Shown: positions 45,067 through 54,652, counted from the stretch's first letter. The stretch: DNA of 64,000 nucleotides from an uncultured Muribaculum sp. (GCA_910578785.1 CAJTSJ010000014.1:5168-69167), one strand, 5' to 3'. Notes: a model not told the origin generated them from the letters alone. Made by a program: numbers and translations.

Positions 45067-46365
45067 TTAAAACAGCGACATTTGCGCATCATTAACAGGG
45101 GGTTGTTTCCTCGGAGGTTCCTGATAGCCGAAATCGGAGTCGGAAGCTATTGACACCGACTTTATCACCGTACCTTCCGGCGGGGTGGCCACAAGCCATT
45201 CGGTCTCATCCAGAGTCTCGTCTATAGCAGAAATCTTTGTTTGCGCGGGTTTGGACTTCTTTCTCCTTTTCCGTGGCTTGGGAGCATCCTTTCCGGAACT
45301 TTCATCCACGATTGAGGGTGTAACGTCGTCGACAATCAGCGACGGAGCTGTATCGACAACAGCAGGCCTGTTCTCCAACGCCTTGTTGGCCTCAGCCAGT
45401 CTGGTTTCCATTTCTTCCGCACGGGCATTTGCTTCAGCAGTGCGCTTATCAGCTTCGGCCACACGGGCTTCAGCATCGGCCTTTACAGTCGCAATGCTGT
45501 CATCCAGTTCAGACAGACGCAGCTTCTGTTCCTCGATGACCTTGCGAAGTCCGGCTACATCCTTTCGGAGCTGTTCGGCCTCGGCCTCGCGTGCCATGTT
45601 CTGCGCATTCATAGCCGTGACGCGCTGATTGGCATTCTCAAGATTCTCCCTAAGCTGTGCCGCCTCTTCACCGGCTCCCTCCTTCATCTGCTTACGTAGG
45701 TTGTCGAGGTCGGCCTTATATGCTTTGGCATCCTTCTCATGAACGGAAGCCACTTTAACCTTGTTCAGCAGGCTCTTTATTTCGAGCTGGAGTTGTTCCT
45801 TCTCGGCCTCGACGGAGCTGACTTTTCCTTCAAGATCACGTATACGTTCGTTAAAAGTGCGCTTCTGGCGGTCGGAGCTTATGCGCAGGTGCTTGATGTC
45901 GTCTTCAAGCTTTTCCACATTCTTGCCGTTTTCGCGAAGCTGGACGAGTTCCTGGCGCAATTTGGACGAAGATGCCTCGGCTTCAGTGCGGGCCTGTTCC
46001 CTGACATTCGCCTGATACCGGCCTATGTATTCCTTAAAAGAAGCGTCTATGCTGTCGTAGAGGTAACGGCGCTGCGCGTCTACATCCAGACATTTTCTGA
46101 TAAAATCAGGCTGGGCGTCGTTAAACACCTGAAGCAGGCTGTCAAATATGGTGAGAGGGAAGTCAAGTTTATCAGGTTGCTCCGATTGGGACATCTCCGC
46201 AAGGTCCTCGCAGTCATCATCGGGCTGAGTGTCCTGGTCGCATGTCTCCGGCATGTGGGCCACCGACTGCTGCACGGGCAATGCCGACGGATATTCCACC
46301 CCGTCGCCATAGTCCTCGTCTTCGCTCCGGAACCCCAAAGCGCGCATAAGTTTATTGAATGCCAT
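45067..46365 (-). CDS. Cytoplasmic coiled-coil protein with C-terminal clamp-binding-like motif
   Basis: 432 aa. Acidic N-terminus (DEDYGDG, DQDTQPDDDCED), then a small domain (about 68-115), a long coiled coil (about 118-330, many heptads such as LEDDIKHLRISSDRQKRTF), a basic patch (PKPRKRRKKSKPAQT, about 365-378), a conserved-looking segment (IDETLDETEWLVATPP) and the C-terminal end AQMSLF. The last five residues QMSLF fit the bacterial beta-clamp-binding pentapeptide QL(S/D)LF. It lies between the REC-PPDK_N gene and the peptidase gene, 33 bp after the former. A role in chromosome or replication biology is possible, but only the motif supports it. Confidence 0.6.
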   Translation of the reverse strand: MAFNKLMRALGFRSEDEDYGDGVEYPSALPVQQSVAHMPETCDQDTQPDDDCEDLAEMSQSEQPDKLDFPLTIFDSLLQVFNDAQPDFIRKCLDVDAQRRYLYDSIDASFKEYIGRYQANVREQARTEAEASSSKLRQELVQLRENGKNVEKLEDDIKHLRISSDRQKRTFNERIRDLEGKVSSVEAEKEQLQLEIKSLLNKVKVASVHEKDAKAYKADLDNLRKQMKEGAGEEAAQLRENLENANQRVTAMNAQNMAREAEAEQLRKDVAGLRKVIEEQKLRLSELDDSIATVKADAEARVAEADKRTAEANARAEEMETRLAEANKALENRPAVVDTAPSLIVDDVTPSIVDESSGKDAPKPRKRRKKSKPAQTKISAIDETLDETEWLVATPPEGTVIKSVSIASDSDFGYQEPPRKQPPVNDAQMSLF

Positions 46366-46398
46366 AGCGCAAAATCACTCTTAATGTTTACAATCAGT

Positions 46399-49359
46399 TC
46401 ATTGCGGCTTCACCACCACGCCGACACCCTTTCGGCCGTTAATGCCTATGGTCAGCGGAGCTTCGAAGCGTACAATACGCACGAATTCGCTTTCATATTC
46501 GGCAGGCAACGAGTCCAGATAACCGACGTCATAAATCCCACCGTTCATGCCGGGATTTATGGTGAAGTATCCGACTCCGAAAGATGTCAGATTCTGAAAG
46601 AAGTGCGTTCCCTGACTCGGCTCTATCCGATAGTTGGAAAGCGATGATTCCACTATCAGACGCGCCGAAGAGATGTGGGGCCACTTCACCGGAATGCCGA
46701 GCGCCGTATCGCTCGACCCCCATCTTCCTGGACCTACCAATATATAACCTTCGTTACGCTCTGTAAAGTTACGATTAATTTTTTCAATTTCACGCGCTAT
46801 CAGCGAATTATTTGACGATGAAAAGTTGTCGGGACGCACATATACTATCGTAGACACATTTTCTATGTTGCCGTGGCCGAGAGCGGTGTTGCTCCTTAAC
46901 AGCACTTCCTCGTCGGGCAATGCCATTATCGACTCGTCGACAAGGTCCTTTCGCTCAACTATCGGGCGTATCTGAAGCCAATAGAGCGTGCCCTTGCTGT
47001 CGTTCTTGAAGTCTATGACTCCGGCAAACTCTATCTCCACCGGACGTCCCATCTCCTTCTGCCCGTTGGAGAGCATGAAGTCGGCAATCTCGGCGAGAGG
47101 AAACACCTTATGCTGGAGTATGTTGGCAAATGTCACCACCCTTCTGCCCGTACCCTCGTCGCAGTCGCGCAGAATCTGGTCGCGGAAGTCGTAGGTCGAC
47201 ACCATATAGCGCAACGCACCGGTAGGAGCCATATCCTGAATCTTAAGCTTCGATATGTTGAATCCGTCGTCGACTTTAAAGTCGCCTTCGAGCATCTTAT
47301 TGGCATCAAGCGCATAAAATTTGGTCTGGGTATCCCTCAACGCAAGGTCAAGCGTCGATGTCTGAAGCACGTGGTCGGGATGGCGGGGGGAGAATCTAAG
47401 GCTCAGCCCTCCGTCTACTATATATTTGCCAAGACCCACGGCCACTTCGGCCACACCGTCCTCAGGCACCTCGTCGTTGATAGGATAATAGTTGAGCGAC
47501 CGACCCACGCCTGCAAACGACGGGAAATATTTGTCGCCGACCTCTTTGCCGACCACCTCCTGAATGATTACAGCCATCTTCTCCTGGTCGATCACATTGC
47601 TCGTGGCCGTCATATAGGCCTTGCTGTCGGCATAGAAGACCGAAGCATACACTCCCTTGATGGCGTCGCTAAGCATCTTCAGCATCTCATACTTATCGTC
47701 GACATGCGGAATCATGTACGTGGAGTATATGCCTGCAAAAGGCTGATAATGCGAATCTTCAAGCAGACTCGAACTTCTTATGGCCAACGGACGGTCGACC
47801 ACCTCGAACAATGCGAAGAGGTCTTCTATAAGACGTTCGGGCAGACGCCCCCTCAGGAAATTCTTCAATATGACCTCGTCGGGCTGGTCGGACAGGGCAA
47901 GCGGATAGAGATTGTTGGTCTCCATGAACTCGTCGAATATGTCTGTACAGATTACCACCGTGCGCGGAATAGTGACTGTCACTCCGTCGAAATTGTCGCA
48001 GACCGGATTCTTCTTTATTATCGAATCGATGAAAGCCAGACCGCGGCCCTTGCCTCCGAGCGAACCCTGCCCTATTCGAGCAAAGTTGGAGTAATAGTCA
48101 AACCGATCCTTGCGGAATATGGCCACGACTCCGCGGTTTTTCATCTTTCGGTACTTCACTATCAGGTCAAAAAACAATTGACGCACGGAATCAGCCTCCT
48201 CTATATGTCTGAACCTGTGTTTTTTAACCACTTCGGCTATCGGGAACAACGCCCGCGAGTAAAACCAGCGGGAGATGTCGTTGTAGGATGCATGGTAAAG
48301 AAGCGAATCAGCCGGAATGTCGAATATATGCTTCTGCATGCCTTTCAGGTCATGGATGCGCAATATCTCCTCGCCGGTTTCGGGATTGCGGACTATAAAG
48401 TCGCCGAATCCGAAGTCACGCATAATTGCGGAACCAAGGTCGACCGGAAATTTCTTGGAATTCTTATCAAGGAACTGTCCGTTAAACTCATGCACCTTCG
48501 CGGCATTCTCAATCTCCGACGACTCTATGATTATCGGCAGATACGGGTCGCGCCCACGCAGATACCTGGCCAGTTCAAGCCCGGCTTTCTGATCCTTCTT
48601 CCCGTCGCGCATAAACGACACGTCGGAAATCACGCCGAGCATATTTTTGCCGTACCGTTCGTAAAGCTCTACGGCCTCTTCATAGTCGCGGGCAAGCATC
48701 ACCTTAGGACGGCCTCTCATACGAAGCATCTTCTCATGCTCGTTGAGCGCCTCGGTTGAAAATATAAGCGACTGCTTCAGCAGGAATTTATACAACGTGG
48801 GAAGCACCGACGAGTAGAATCTGACAGAATCCTCGACAAGAAGTATCATCTGAACGCCGACATCGTTGATGTCGTTGTCGGCATTCATCTTGTCCTCAAT
48901 CAGTTTAATAATGGCCAGAAGCAGGTCGACATTACCGAGCCAGCTGAACACATAGTCGACGGCCGTAAGGTCCTCATTGGCTATACGGCGCGAGACCTCC
49001 TTGGAGAACGGAGTGAGCACCACAATCGGGATGTCGGGCGAGTGTAGCTTTATAAGCTTAGCGCCCTCAAACGTCTCGCTCAAATCTACACCGGGCATCA
49101 TTATGATTATATCAAACCGCTTCGTATCAAGCATCTCCAAAGCTTCAACCGGACGGGAAACCCGTATCACACGCGGAGGCGAGCTAAGGTTAAGGGCTAC
49201 ATATTCAAAATACAGCTGTTCCTCAACTCGTCCATCCTCTTCCATCATAAAAGCGTCATAAGGCGACGCCACAAGGAGCACGTTGAAGACACGCTTCTGC
49301 ATCAGATTCTGAAAAGCCGTGTCCTTAAGATACAGCTGGCTTACACTTTCCTCATTCAT
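46399..49359 (-). CDS. Receiver-receiver-PEP/pyruvate-binding (PPDK_N) protein
   Basis: 986 aa from the Met at 49359 (MNEESVSQLYLKD); the frame runs 13 codons further upstream without a likely start. Two receiver-like domains come first. REC1 (about 25-140) has IIIMMPGV where the phospho-Asp should be, so it is degenerate. REC2 (about 170-330) has LLVEDS and VISDVSF with Asp residues in place. A middle linker follows, then a PEP synthase/PPDK N-terminal ATP-grasp-like region (about 430-980: GQGSLGGKGRGLAFID, RPLAIRSSSLLEDSHYQPFAG, WLQIRPIVERKD, GPGRWGSSDTALGIPV). The PEP-utilising C-terminal domain and its catalytic His are absent. A regulator or ATP-dependent phosphotransferase with an unknown partner. 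Confidence 0.8.
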   Translation of the reverse strand: MNEESVSQLYLKDTAFQNLMQKRVFNVLLVASPYDAFMMEEDGRVEEQLYFEYVALNLSSPPRVIRVSRPVEALEMLDTKRFDIIIMMPGVDLSETFEGAKLIKLHSPDIPIVVLTPFSKEVSRRIANEDLTAVDYVFSWLGNVDLLLAIIKLIEDKMNADNDINDVGVQMILLVEDSVRFYSSVLPTLYKFLLKQSLIFSTEALNEHEKMLRMRGRPKVMLARDYEEAVELYERYGKNMLGVISDVSFMRDGKKDQKAGLELARYLRGRDPYLPIIIESSEIENAAKVHEFNGQFLDKNSKKFPVDLGSAIMRDFGFGDFIVRNPETGEEILRIHDLKGMQKHIFDIPADSLLYHASYNDISRWFYSRALFPIAEVVKKHRFRHIEEADSVRQLFFDLIVKYRKMKNRGVVAIFRKDRFDYYSNFARIGQGSLGGKGRGLAFIDSIIKKNPVCDNFDGVTVTIPRTVVICTDIFDEFMETNNLYPLALSDQPDEVILKNFLRGRLPERLIEDLFALFEVVDRPLAIRSSSLLEDSHYQPFAGIYSTYMIPHVDDKYEMLKMLSDAIKGVYASVFYADSKAYMTATSNVIDQEKMAVIIQEVVGKEVGDKYFPSFAGVGRSLNYYPINDEVPEDGVAEVAVGLGKYIVDGGLSLRFSPRHPDHVLQTSTLDLALRDTQTKFYALDANKMLEGDFKVDDGFNISKLKIQDMAPTGALRYMVSTYDFRDQILRDCDEGTGRRVVTFANILQHKVFPLAEIADFMLSNGQKEMGRPVEIEFAGVIDFKNDSKGTLYWLQIRPIVERKDLVDESIMALPDEEVLLRSNTALGHGNIENVSTIVYVRPDNFSSSNNSLIAREIEKINRNFTERNEGYILVGPGRWGSSDTALGIPVKWPHISSARLIVESSLSNYRIEPSQGTHFFQNLTSFGVGYFTINPGMNGGIYDVGYLDSLPAEYESEFVRIVRFEAPLTIGINGRKGVGVVVKPQ

Positions 49360-49397
49360 ATTCTTTCGATGTGTGGTTCTTTTACTTCGACAGTTCA

Positions 49398-49405
49398 CAA
49401 AGATA
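49398..49405 (-). promoter_or_regulatory. Predicted -7 box of the REC-REC-PPDK_N gene
   Basis: TATCTTTG on the minus strand, exact TAnnTTTG match, 38 bp before the start at 49359. Confidence 0.5.
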
Positions 49406-49475
49406 CAAAATATCGGCGGTTATGTCTGCATATTTGCTTTTATTTAGCCATCGGAGAGCCTCATTATATGCAAAA

Positions 49476-49500
49476 AGGCGAAACCCTGTGGATTCCGCCT
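49476..49500 (-). terminator. Terminator of hppA
   Basis: On the minus strand: stem AGGCGGAATCC/GGGTTTCGCCT with G-T pairs, a 3-nt loop, then TTTTTG. It lies 30 bp after the hppA stop. Confidence 0.8.
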
Positions 49501-49529
49501 GAAATTCAATATCAAAATGCGTGTTTGGC

Positions 49530-51734
49530 TTAGAACAAGCTCCAGGAGACTGTGAGTCCGGCCATTACGATAGCCACCATCGACATCAGTTTGATGAGGA
49601 TGTTAAGGCTGGGGCCGGATGTATCCTTGAAGGGGTCGCCCACAGTGTCGCCGGTCACGGTTGCCTTGTGGACGTCACTGCCCTTACCACCGAAGTTACC
49701 TTCTTCGACATACTTTTTGGCATTGTCCCATGCACCGCCGGAGTTGGCCATGAATATAGCCAGAACGAAACCGGCCGAAAGACCACCCACGAGAAGACCG
49801 ATGACACCCGGGACTCCGAATATCAGACCTACCAGAATAGGAGCTACAATAGCGAGCAACGACGGGAACACCATTTCGCGCTGGGCACCCTTGGTGGAAA
49901 TCTGTACGCAACGTGCATAATCGGGTTCTGCGTCGCCGGTAAGGATACCCTTGATTTCACGGAACTGACGGCGAACCTCCTCTACCATGTGTCCGGCAGC
50001 ACGTCCAACGGCATTCATGGTAAGTCCGCAGAACAGGAAGGCCATCATGCTGCCGATAAACATACCGGAAAGCACTTTGGGGTTCATCAGATTGACATCA
50101 TAGTAAGTCATGAAGTCGGTGAACGACGCTTCATGTATAGGAATCTGGATGTCGTTGCCAAGGTCTATGACCGCATGGCCGAGACGCGACATACCGATAC
50201 GGATTTCTTCGATGTACGATGCCAGAAGAGCGAGACCGGTCAATGCGGCCGAACCAATGGCAAATCCCTTACCGGTGGCGGCAGTAGTGTTGCCGAGTGA
50301 GTCAAGAGCGTCGGTGCGGCGGCGAACCTGCTCGCCGAGACCGCTCATTTCGGCATTACCGCCGGCGTTGTCGGCGATAGGACCGTAAGCGTCGGTAGCA
50401 AGAGTGATGCCGAGAGTTGAAAGCATACCTACAGCGGCGATACCGATACCGTAGAGACCCATGCTGACGTTGGCAAAGTCAAATCCCGATGCCAGCCAGT
50501 AAGAAAGTATAATACCCACTACAACTGCCAATACGGGGACAGCGGTAGAAACCATACCCAGACCGATGCCGGAGATAATCACGGTGGCAGGGCCTGTCTG
50601 GCCGCTTTCGGCAAGTTTGCGGGTAGGTTTGTAAGACTGGGAAGTATAATATTCGGTCGAACGTCCGATGACAATACCTACGAGCAGACCGATAACGACA
50701 GCAAGCGATATATTAAACCAGTTCTGAAGCTGAAGCACCCACAGAATCAGGAACGTAGCGGCGACGATGAGCACCGAGCTAAGATTAGTTCCCATCGAAA
50801 GGGCATTCAGAAGGTCCTTCATCGAGGCATTTTCCTTAGTACGCACCGAGAATATGCCGACAATCGAAAGGATGATGCCGACGGCGGCTATAAGCATAGG
50901 AGCCAGCACGGCCTTGAACTGCATGTCGACGTCACCGCTCGACATGAACGCCGCGGCACCGAGAGCCGCAGTGGCAAGAATAGAACCGCAGTAAGATTCA
51001 TAAAGGTCGGCACCCATACCGGCAACGTCGCCTACATTGTCGCCCACATTGTCGGCGATAGTGGCAGGGTTGCGGGGGTCGTCCTCGGGTATTCCGGCCT
51101 CGACCTTACCTACAAGGTCGGCACCTACGTCAGCGGCCTTGGTATATATACCTCCACCCACGCGGGCAAAGAGGGCCTGTGTGCTGGCACCCATACCGAA
51201 TGTCAGCATAGTGGTGGTGATCATACAGAGCTTGGCTGTAGGAGTGGCGGCATCGACAGGCACACACCAGTCGAGCACAAGATACCAGAACGATATGTCA
51301 AGAAGTCCGAGACCTACTACCACAAGACCCATGACGGCTCCCGAACGGAAAGCCACGCGGAGTCCGCCGTTAAGCGACGTGCGGGCGGCATTGGCAGTGC
51401 GGGCCGATGCATTTGTAGCGGTCTTCATACCCAGATATCCCGAAAGTCCGGAGAAGAAACCGCCGGTCAGGAATGCTACGGGCACCCATGAGTTCTGAAG
51501 CTGGAATCCATAGGCCATGATCGAGAACAGGATAACCAGGCCCAGGAACACGAGTCCCACTATTTTGTACTGTTGCTTGAGGTACGACATAGCTCCCTTT
51601 CGCACGTGGGACGCTATTTTTTCCATGAGCGGGGTACCCTCACTTTCCCGCATCATCTGCCGGTAGAAGAATCCCGCCAACACCAATGCTATTATTGATG
51701 CGATGGGCACTACCCAAAAAAGTGCTGTTTCCAT
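49530..51734 (-). CDS. hppA: Membrane-bound ion-pumping pyrophosphatase, K+-dependent type
   Basis: 734 aa with about 16 transmembrane segments. PPi-site motifs: GGGIYTKAADVGADLVGKVE, EDDPRNPATIADNVGDNVGD and DAYGPIADNAGGNAEMS. GNTTAATGKGFAIGSAALTG has Ala485 where K+-independent pumps have Lys, so K+-dependent type is predicted. The ion (H+ or Na+) cannot be set from this alone. It couples PPi hydrolysis to a membrane gradient and fits with the PPi-using glycolytic enzyme Pfp (23173-24828). A minus-strand -7 box lies at 51766-51773. Confidence 0.95.
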   Translation of the reverse strand: METALFWVVPIASIIALVLAGFFYRQMMRESEGTPLMEKIASHVRKGAMSYLKQQYKIVGLVFLGLVILFSIMAYGFQLQNSWVPVAFLTGGFFSGLSGYLGMKTATNASARTANAARTSLNGGLRVAFRSGAVMGLVVVGLGLLDISFWYLVLDWCVPVDAATPTAKLCMITTTMLTFGMGASTQALFARVGGGIYTKAADVGADLVGKVEAGIPEDDPRNPATIADNVGDNVGDVAGMGADLYESYCGSILATAALGAAAFMSSGDVDMQFKAVLAPMLIAAVGIILSIVGIFSVRTKENASMKDLLNALSMGTNLSSVLIVAATFLILWVLQLQNWFNISLAVVIGLLVGIVIGRSTEYYTSQSYKPTRKLAESGQTGPATVIISGIGLGMVSTAVPVLAVVVGIILSYWLASGFDFANVSMGLYGIGIAAVGMLSTLGITLATDAYGPIADNAGGNAEMSGLGEQVRRRTDALDSLGNTTAATGKGFAIGSAALTGLALLASYIEEIRIGMSRLGHAVIDLGNDIQIPIHEASFTDFMTYYDVNLMNPKVLSGMFIGSMMAFLFCGLTMNAVGRAAGHMVEEVRRQFREIKGILTGDAEPDYARCVQISTKGAQREMVFPSLLAIVAPILVGLIFGVPGVIGLLVGGLSAGFVLAIFMANSGGAWDNAKKYVEEGNFGGKGSDVHKATVTGDTVGDPFKDTSGPSLNILIKLMSMVAIVMAGLTVSWSLF

Positions 51735-51765
51735 TGATAATGTAATTTTTGGTTAAAAAGTCATG

Positions 51766-51773
51766 CAAATTTA
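51766..51773 (-). promoter_or_regulatory. Predicted -7 box of hppA
   Basis: TAAATTTG on the minus strand, exact TAnnTTTG match, 31 bp before the start codon. The stretch 51774-52003 holds no gene; nothing else was seen there. Confidence 0.5.
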
Positions 51774-52003
51774 CATCTATTTTAGCATAGTTCTGAATTC
51801 CGCCAAATTATTTAATTAAAAATAACATACTCCACGGCATTTACCAATCCGCCTCTCAGCATGCCCTGATGCCATTTTACTTCAATTTGCAGTCACGTCC
51901 GACGAATCGTATAATCATCAAAACTACAATAACTATTTCGCTAATATTTTATATGTCAAAAAGAAATCGCTCAAATCAATTTTAGTTAAATATGTTAAAC
52001 ATG

Positions 52004-52045
52004 GCGTTAAAAAAGATACGCGTGTCTTTTTTAACGCGTATCTTT
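52004..52045 (-). terminator. Terminator with two mutually exclusive hairpins after the methyltransferase gene
   Basis: Two perfect stems share sequence: hairpin A 52004-52016 with 52025-52037 (13 bp, GCGTTAAAAAAGA type), and hairpin B 52012-52023 with 52034-52045 (12 bp, AAAGATACGCGT type). On the minus strand hairpin B is followed by TTTTTT, so it is a good intrinsic terminator for the 52079-52666 gene. Hairpin A would destroy it. Confidence 0.75.
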
Positions 52046-52078
52046 GTTTTATAGTAGGGAATTTTCCGCAAATGATAA

Positions 52079-52666
52079 CTAAGCCCGGATTCTCACTATA
52101 TAATATTCGTCGCTGTCTTCGGAATAGTCAACTTTCATTCCATGTTCTCTAATTAATGAAACGAAGAATTCTATCTCTACCAGATTGTCAGTCCCATCGG
52201 GCGAATGTCTGTGATGTATATTGTTTATGGCGTGGCGGCTCTGCGCGTGGGCGATTACCAGTGTGCCGCCGGGGCGCAGATTCACATTCACAAGCCAGCG
52301 CAAGGTGTCTATAGGATCCTGCAGATGCGGGAACATGCAGTACATCATTATATGGTCAAACTGCTCGTCGATAGTATCGGTCTCGACATCAAGCCGTTTG
52401 AACGCCAGATTGCTATAGCCGGAATATTTACCTCGCGCCACATCAAGCATGCCTTCCGACAAATCGACCGCCTCTATCCGCCCGCCCGTGCCGATTCTGC
52501 TTTCAAGGAATGGTATCAGAACTCCGGTTCCTGTGCCCACATCAAGCACCGAGTCGCCCTCTCCTACTTCGGCCACATCAAGTATATGGGATATTTTCTT
52601 CTCATTTATTATATTGGTTTTGTCCCAGCGGGGAGCTATGGTGTCGAAAAATTCCACATTGTTCAT
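52079..52666 (-). CDS. Class I SAM-dependent methyltransferase
   Basis: 195 aa. Methyltransferase fold with motif I VLDVGTGTGVLIPFLE, the acidic loop EAVDLSEGMLDVARGKY, motif IV IMMYCMFPHLQDP and LRPGGTLVIAHAQS. The substrate is unknown. It is divergent from a TonB-dependent receptor gene (108 bp between starts), an arrangement that suggests shared control, for example of metal or cofactor uptake. No riboswitch was found in the gap. Confidence 0.85.
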   Translation of the reverse strand: MNNVEFFDTIAPRWDKTNIINEKKISHILDVAEVGEGDSVLDVGTGTGVLIPFLESRIGTGGRIEAVDLSEGMLDVARGKYSGYSNLAFKRLDVETDTIDEQFDHIMMYCMFPHLQDPIDTLRWLVNVNLRPGGTLVIAHAQSRHAINNIHHRHSPDGTDNLVEIEFFVSLIREHGMKVDYSEDSDEYYIVRIRA

Positions 52667-52774
52667 ACGTAGTCCATCTATTGATTATTTCTTATAAGAA
52701 CATTTCCGCAGATGTGAATGTTTAACTAACATCAAAAACTTAATTCATCATCCATTCAAACAAAGATTCAGCGA

Positions 52775-54652
52775 ATGACTTCACCAAAACTCATCATTTC
52801 AACAGCTGTATTGACTGCAATGTCAGCTTCAGCGACAGAGTCCGATGCACTATTTTCAACAGACACCGTAGGCCTTAAAGAGGTTCAGGTGATTGAGACC
52901 GCTAAAGCACCGGTGACGCTTCTGCCTCTTGACGTGACGGTTGTCGGAGAACAGATAATACAGAAATCCGCACAGACCAACCTTCTGCCCGTACTGCGCA
53001 ACCATGTGCCGGGAATGTTTGTCACCGAACGTGGCATGAGCGGATTCGGCGTGTCGGGAGGCGCGGCCGGAACGGTCAACATTCGCGGTGTCGGACAAGG
53101 CAATAAAGTGTTGTTCCTGATTGACGGCCAGCCGCAGTGGGCCGGTGTGTTTGGACACTCTTTGCCCGACACATACGTAACCAACGACGTCGAGCGCGTC
53201 GAAGTGGTCAGCGGCCCCTCGTCGCTCCTTTATGGCTCAGGCGCCATGGGCGGCTCCGTGAACATCATAACCAAACGCGCCACCCAGGATGGATTCAGCG
53301 GTTCGGCCAATCTGATGTGGGGTTCATACGGCACACAGAAGTACGGTGTGAAATTAGGATATAAAAAGAGCGGGCTTAACGCATTTGTCGCCGCAAACTA
53401 CGAAAGTTCCGACGGCCACCGCTCACGCATGAGCTACTGGCTTGCCAACCAATTCGCCTCGCTAAGCTACGACTTCAACCGCAATTGGCAGGTAGGTGCG
53501 AATGTCACGCTTACCGAGACCAAGCCGCACAATCCCGGCTCGGTATATGAACCGCTTTACGACATGTGGACAAAAGTATTCCGCACCACCACTTCGATAT
53601 ACGTAAAGAACCACTACGAGAAAAGCTCCGGAGGAATTCAGGCATACTACAACTATGGCCGCCATCATCTCGACGACGGACACACCGGCGACGAACCGGC
53701 CACAGACTACCTGTTCAACTCGAAGGACTACAACATGGGCATCACAGCCTATCAGACCGTTAAGCCGTGGACCGGCAACGACCTTTCGCTCGGTATCGAC
53801 TATAAACAGTGGGGAGGAAAGTCATGGAATGAAAAAAAGAACGGCGACCCGAACGAGTGGAACCCCGACAAGCATGTCGACGAAATAGGCGCATACGTCA
53901 TGACCCAACAGGCACTGCTCAACGACATGCTGTCAATCAACGCAGGAGTCCGTCTGGAACACTCTTCGCAATTTGGCAATGAATGGATCCCCCAGGCCGG
54001 ATTCATATTCCACCCGACGACCGACTCAAAGGTTAAGTTCTCCTACGGAAAGGGATTCAGAAGCCCCAATATCAGAGAGCTTTACATGTACCCGCCCCAC
54101 AATCCCGACCTTAAGCCCGAACGTCTGAACAACTTCGAGGTGGAACTGCGCCAATATCTGCTGGATTCGCGTCTCAACGTAGGACTTTCACTGTACTACA
54201 TAAAGGGCGAAAACATGATTCAGACAGTCCGCACCGACGGACGTCCTAAAAACGTAAACACCGGGAAATTCATCAACAAGGGCTTTGAAGTCGATGCTTC
54301 GTTCGACATAAACAGCCAATGGTCGATAACCGCCAACTACGCCTATCTGCACACCGACAAAAGACTTGTAGCGGCTCCTAAAAACAAGCTGTTCGGCGAA
54401 CTCACCTACCGACCGGGCAAATGGTCGTTTACTCTCGAGTCACTGAGCATCTGGGCTCTCCAGACCGAACAGACCGAAGAGAACTACTCGCTGCTCAATG
54501 CACGTATTGCTTACGACTGGGATATCAGAAATTGCGTACCTGTCACCCTGTTTGCCAAGGTCGACAACATCACCGACGCCAAATATCAGATCAACTATGG
54601 ATTCCCCATGCCGGGAACCACTTTCATGGCAGGATTCAACGTCAGATTCTGA
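52775..54652 (+). CDS. TonB-dependent outer-membrane receptor
   Basis: 625 aa with a signal peptide (about 1-21). Plug domain (VGEQIIQKSAQTNLLPVL, VNIRGVGQGNKVLFLIDGQ, RVEVVSGPSSLLYGSGAMGGSVNI) and a barrel ending in Phe. No SusC-type CarboxypepD_reg or STN domain is present, so it is a small-ligand receptor. The GFRSPNIRELY and NPDLKPE motifs resemble the FRAP/NPDL region of haem receptors, but they also occur in others. A His/Asp-rich loop (RHHLDDGHTGDE, about 293-304) could bind metal. The ligand is therefore unproven: haem, corrinoid or a metal complex are all open. Confidence 0.85.
   Translation: MTSPKLIISTAVLTAMSASATESDALFSTDTVGLKEVQVIETAKAPVTLLPLDVTVVGEQIIQKSAQTNLLPVLRNHVPGMFVTERGMSGFGVSGGAAGTVNIRGVGQGNKVLFLIDGQPQWAGVFGHSLPDTYVTNDVERVEVVSGPSSLLYGSGAMGGSVNIITKRATQDGFSGSANLMWGSYGTQKYGVKLGYKKSGLNAFVAANYESSDGHRSRMSYWLANQFASLSYDFNRNWQVGANVTLTETKPHNPGSVYEPLYDMWTKVFRTTTSIYVKNHYEKSSGGIQAYYNYGRHHLDDGHTGDEPATDYLFNSKDYNMGITAYQTVKPWTGNDLSLGIDYKQWGGKSWNEKKNGDPNEWNPDKHVDEIGAYVMTQQALLNDMLSINAGVRLEHSSQFGNEWIPQAGFIFHPTTDSKVKFSYGKGFRSPNIRELYMYPPHNPDLKPERLNNFEVELRQYLLDSRLNVGLSLYYIKGENMIQTVRTDGRPKNVNTGKFINKGFEVDASFDINSQWSITANYAYLHTDKRLVAAPKNKLFGELTYRPGKWSFTLESLSIWALQTEQTEENYSLLNARIAYDWDIRNCVPVTLFAKVDNITDAKYQINYGFPMPGTTFMAGFNVRF

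Noticed and set aside
47110..48759. 549-aa open frame on the plus strand
   Set aside because: Antisense to the REC-REC-PPDK_N gene, no recognisable domains, low-complexity residues typical of a shadow frame.
52667..52774. Cobalamin riboswitch or Fur box upstream of the TonB receptor
   Set aside because: No B12-box-like sequence or clear palindromic Fur site could be found in the gap.
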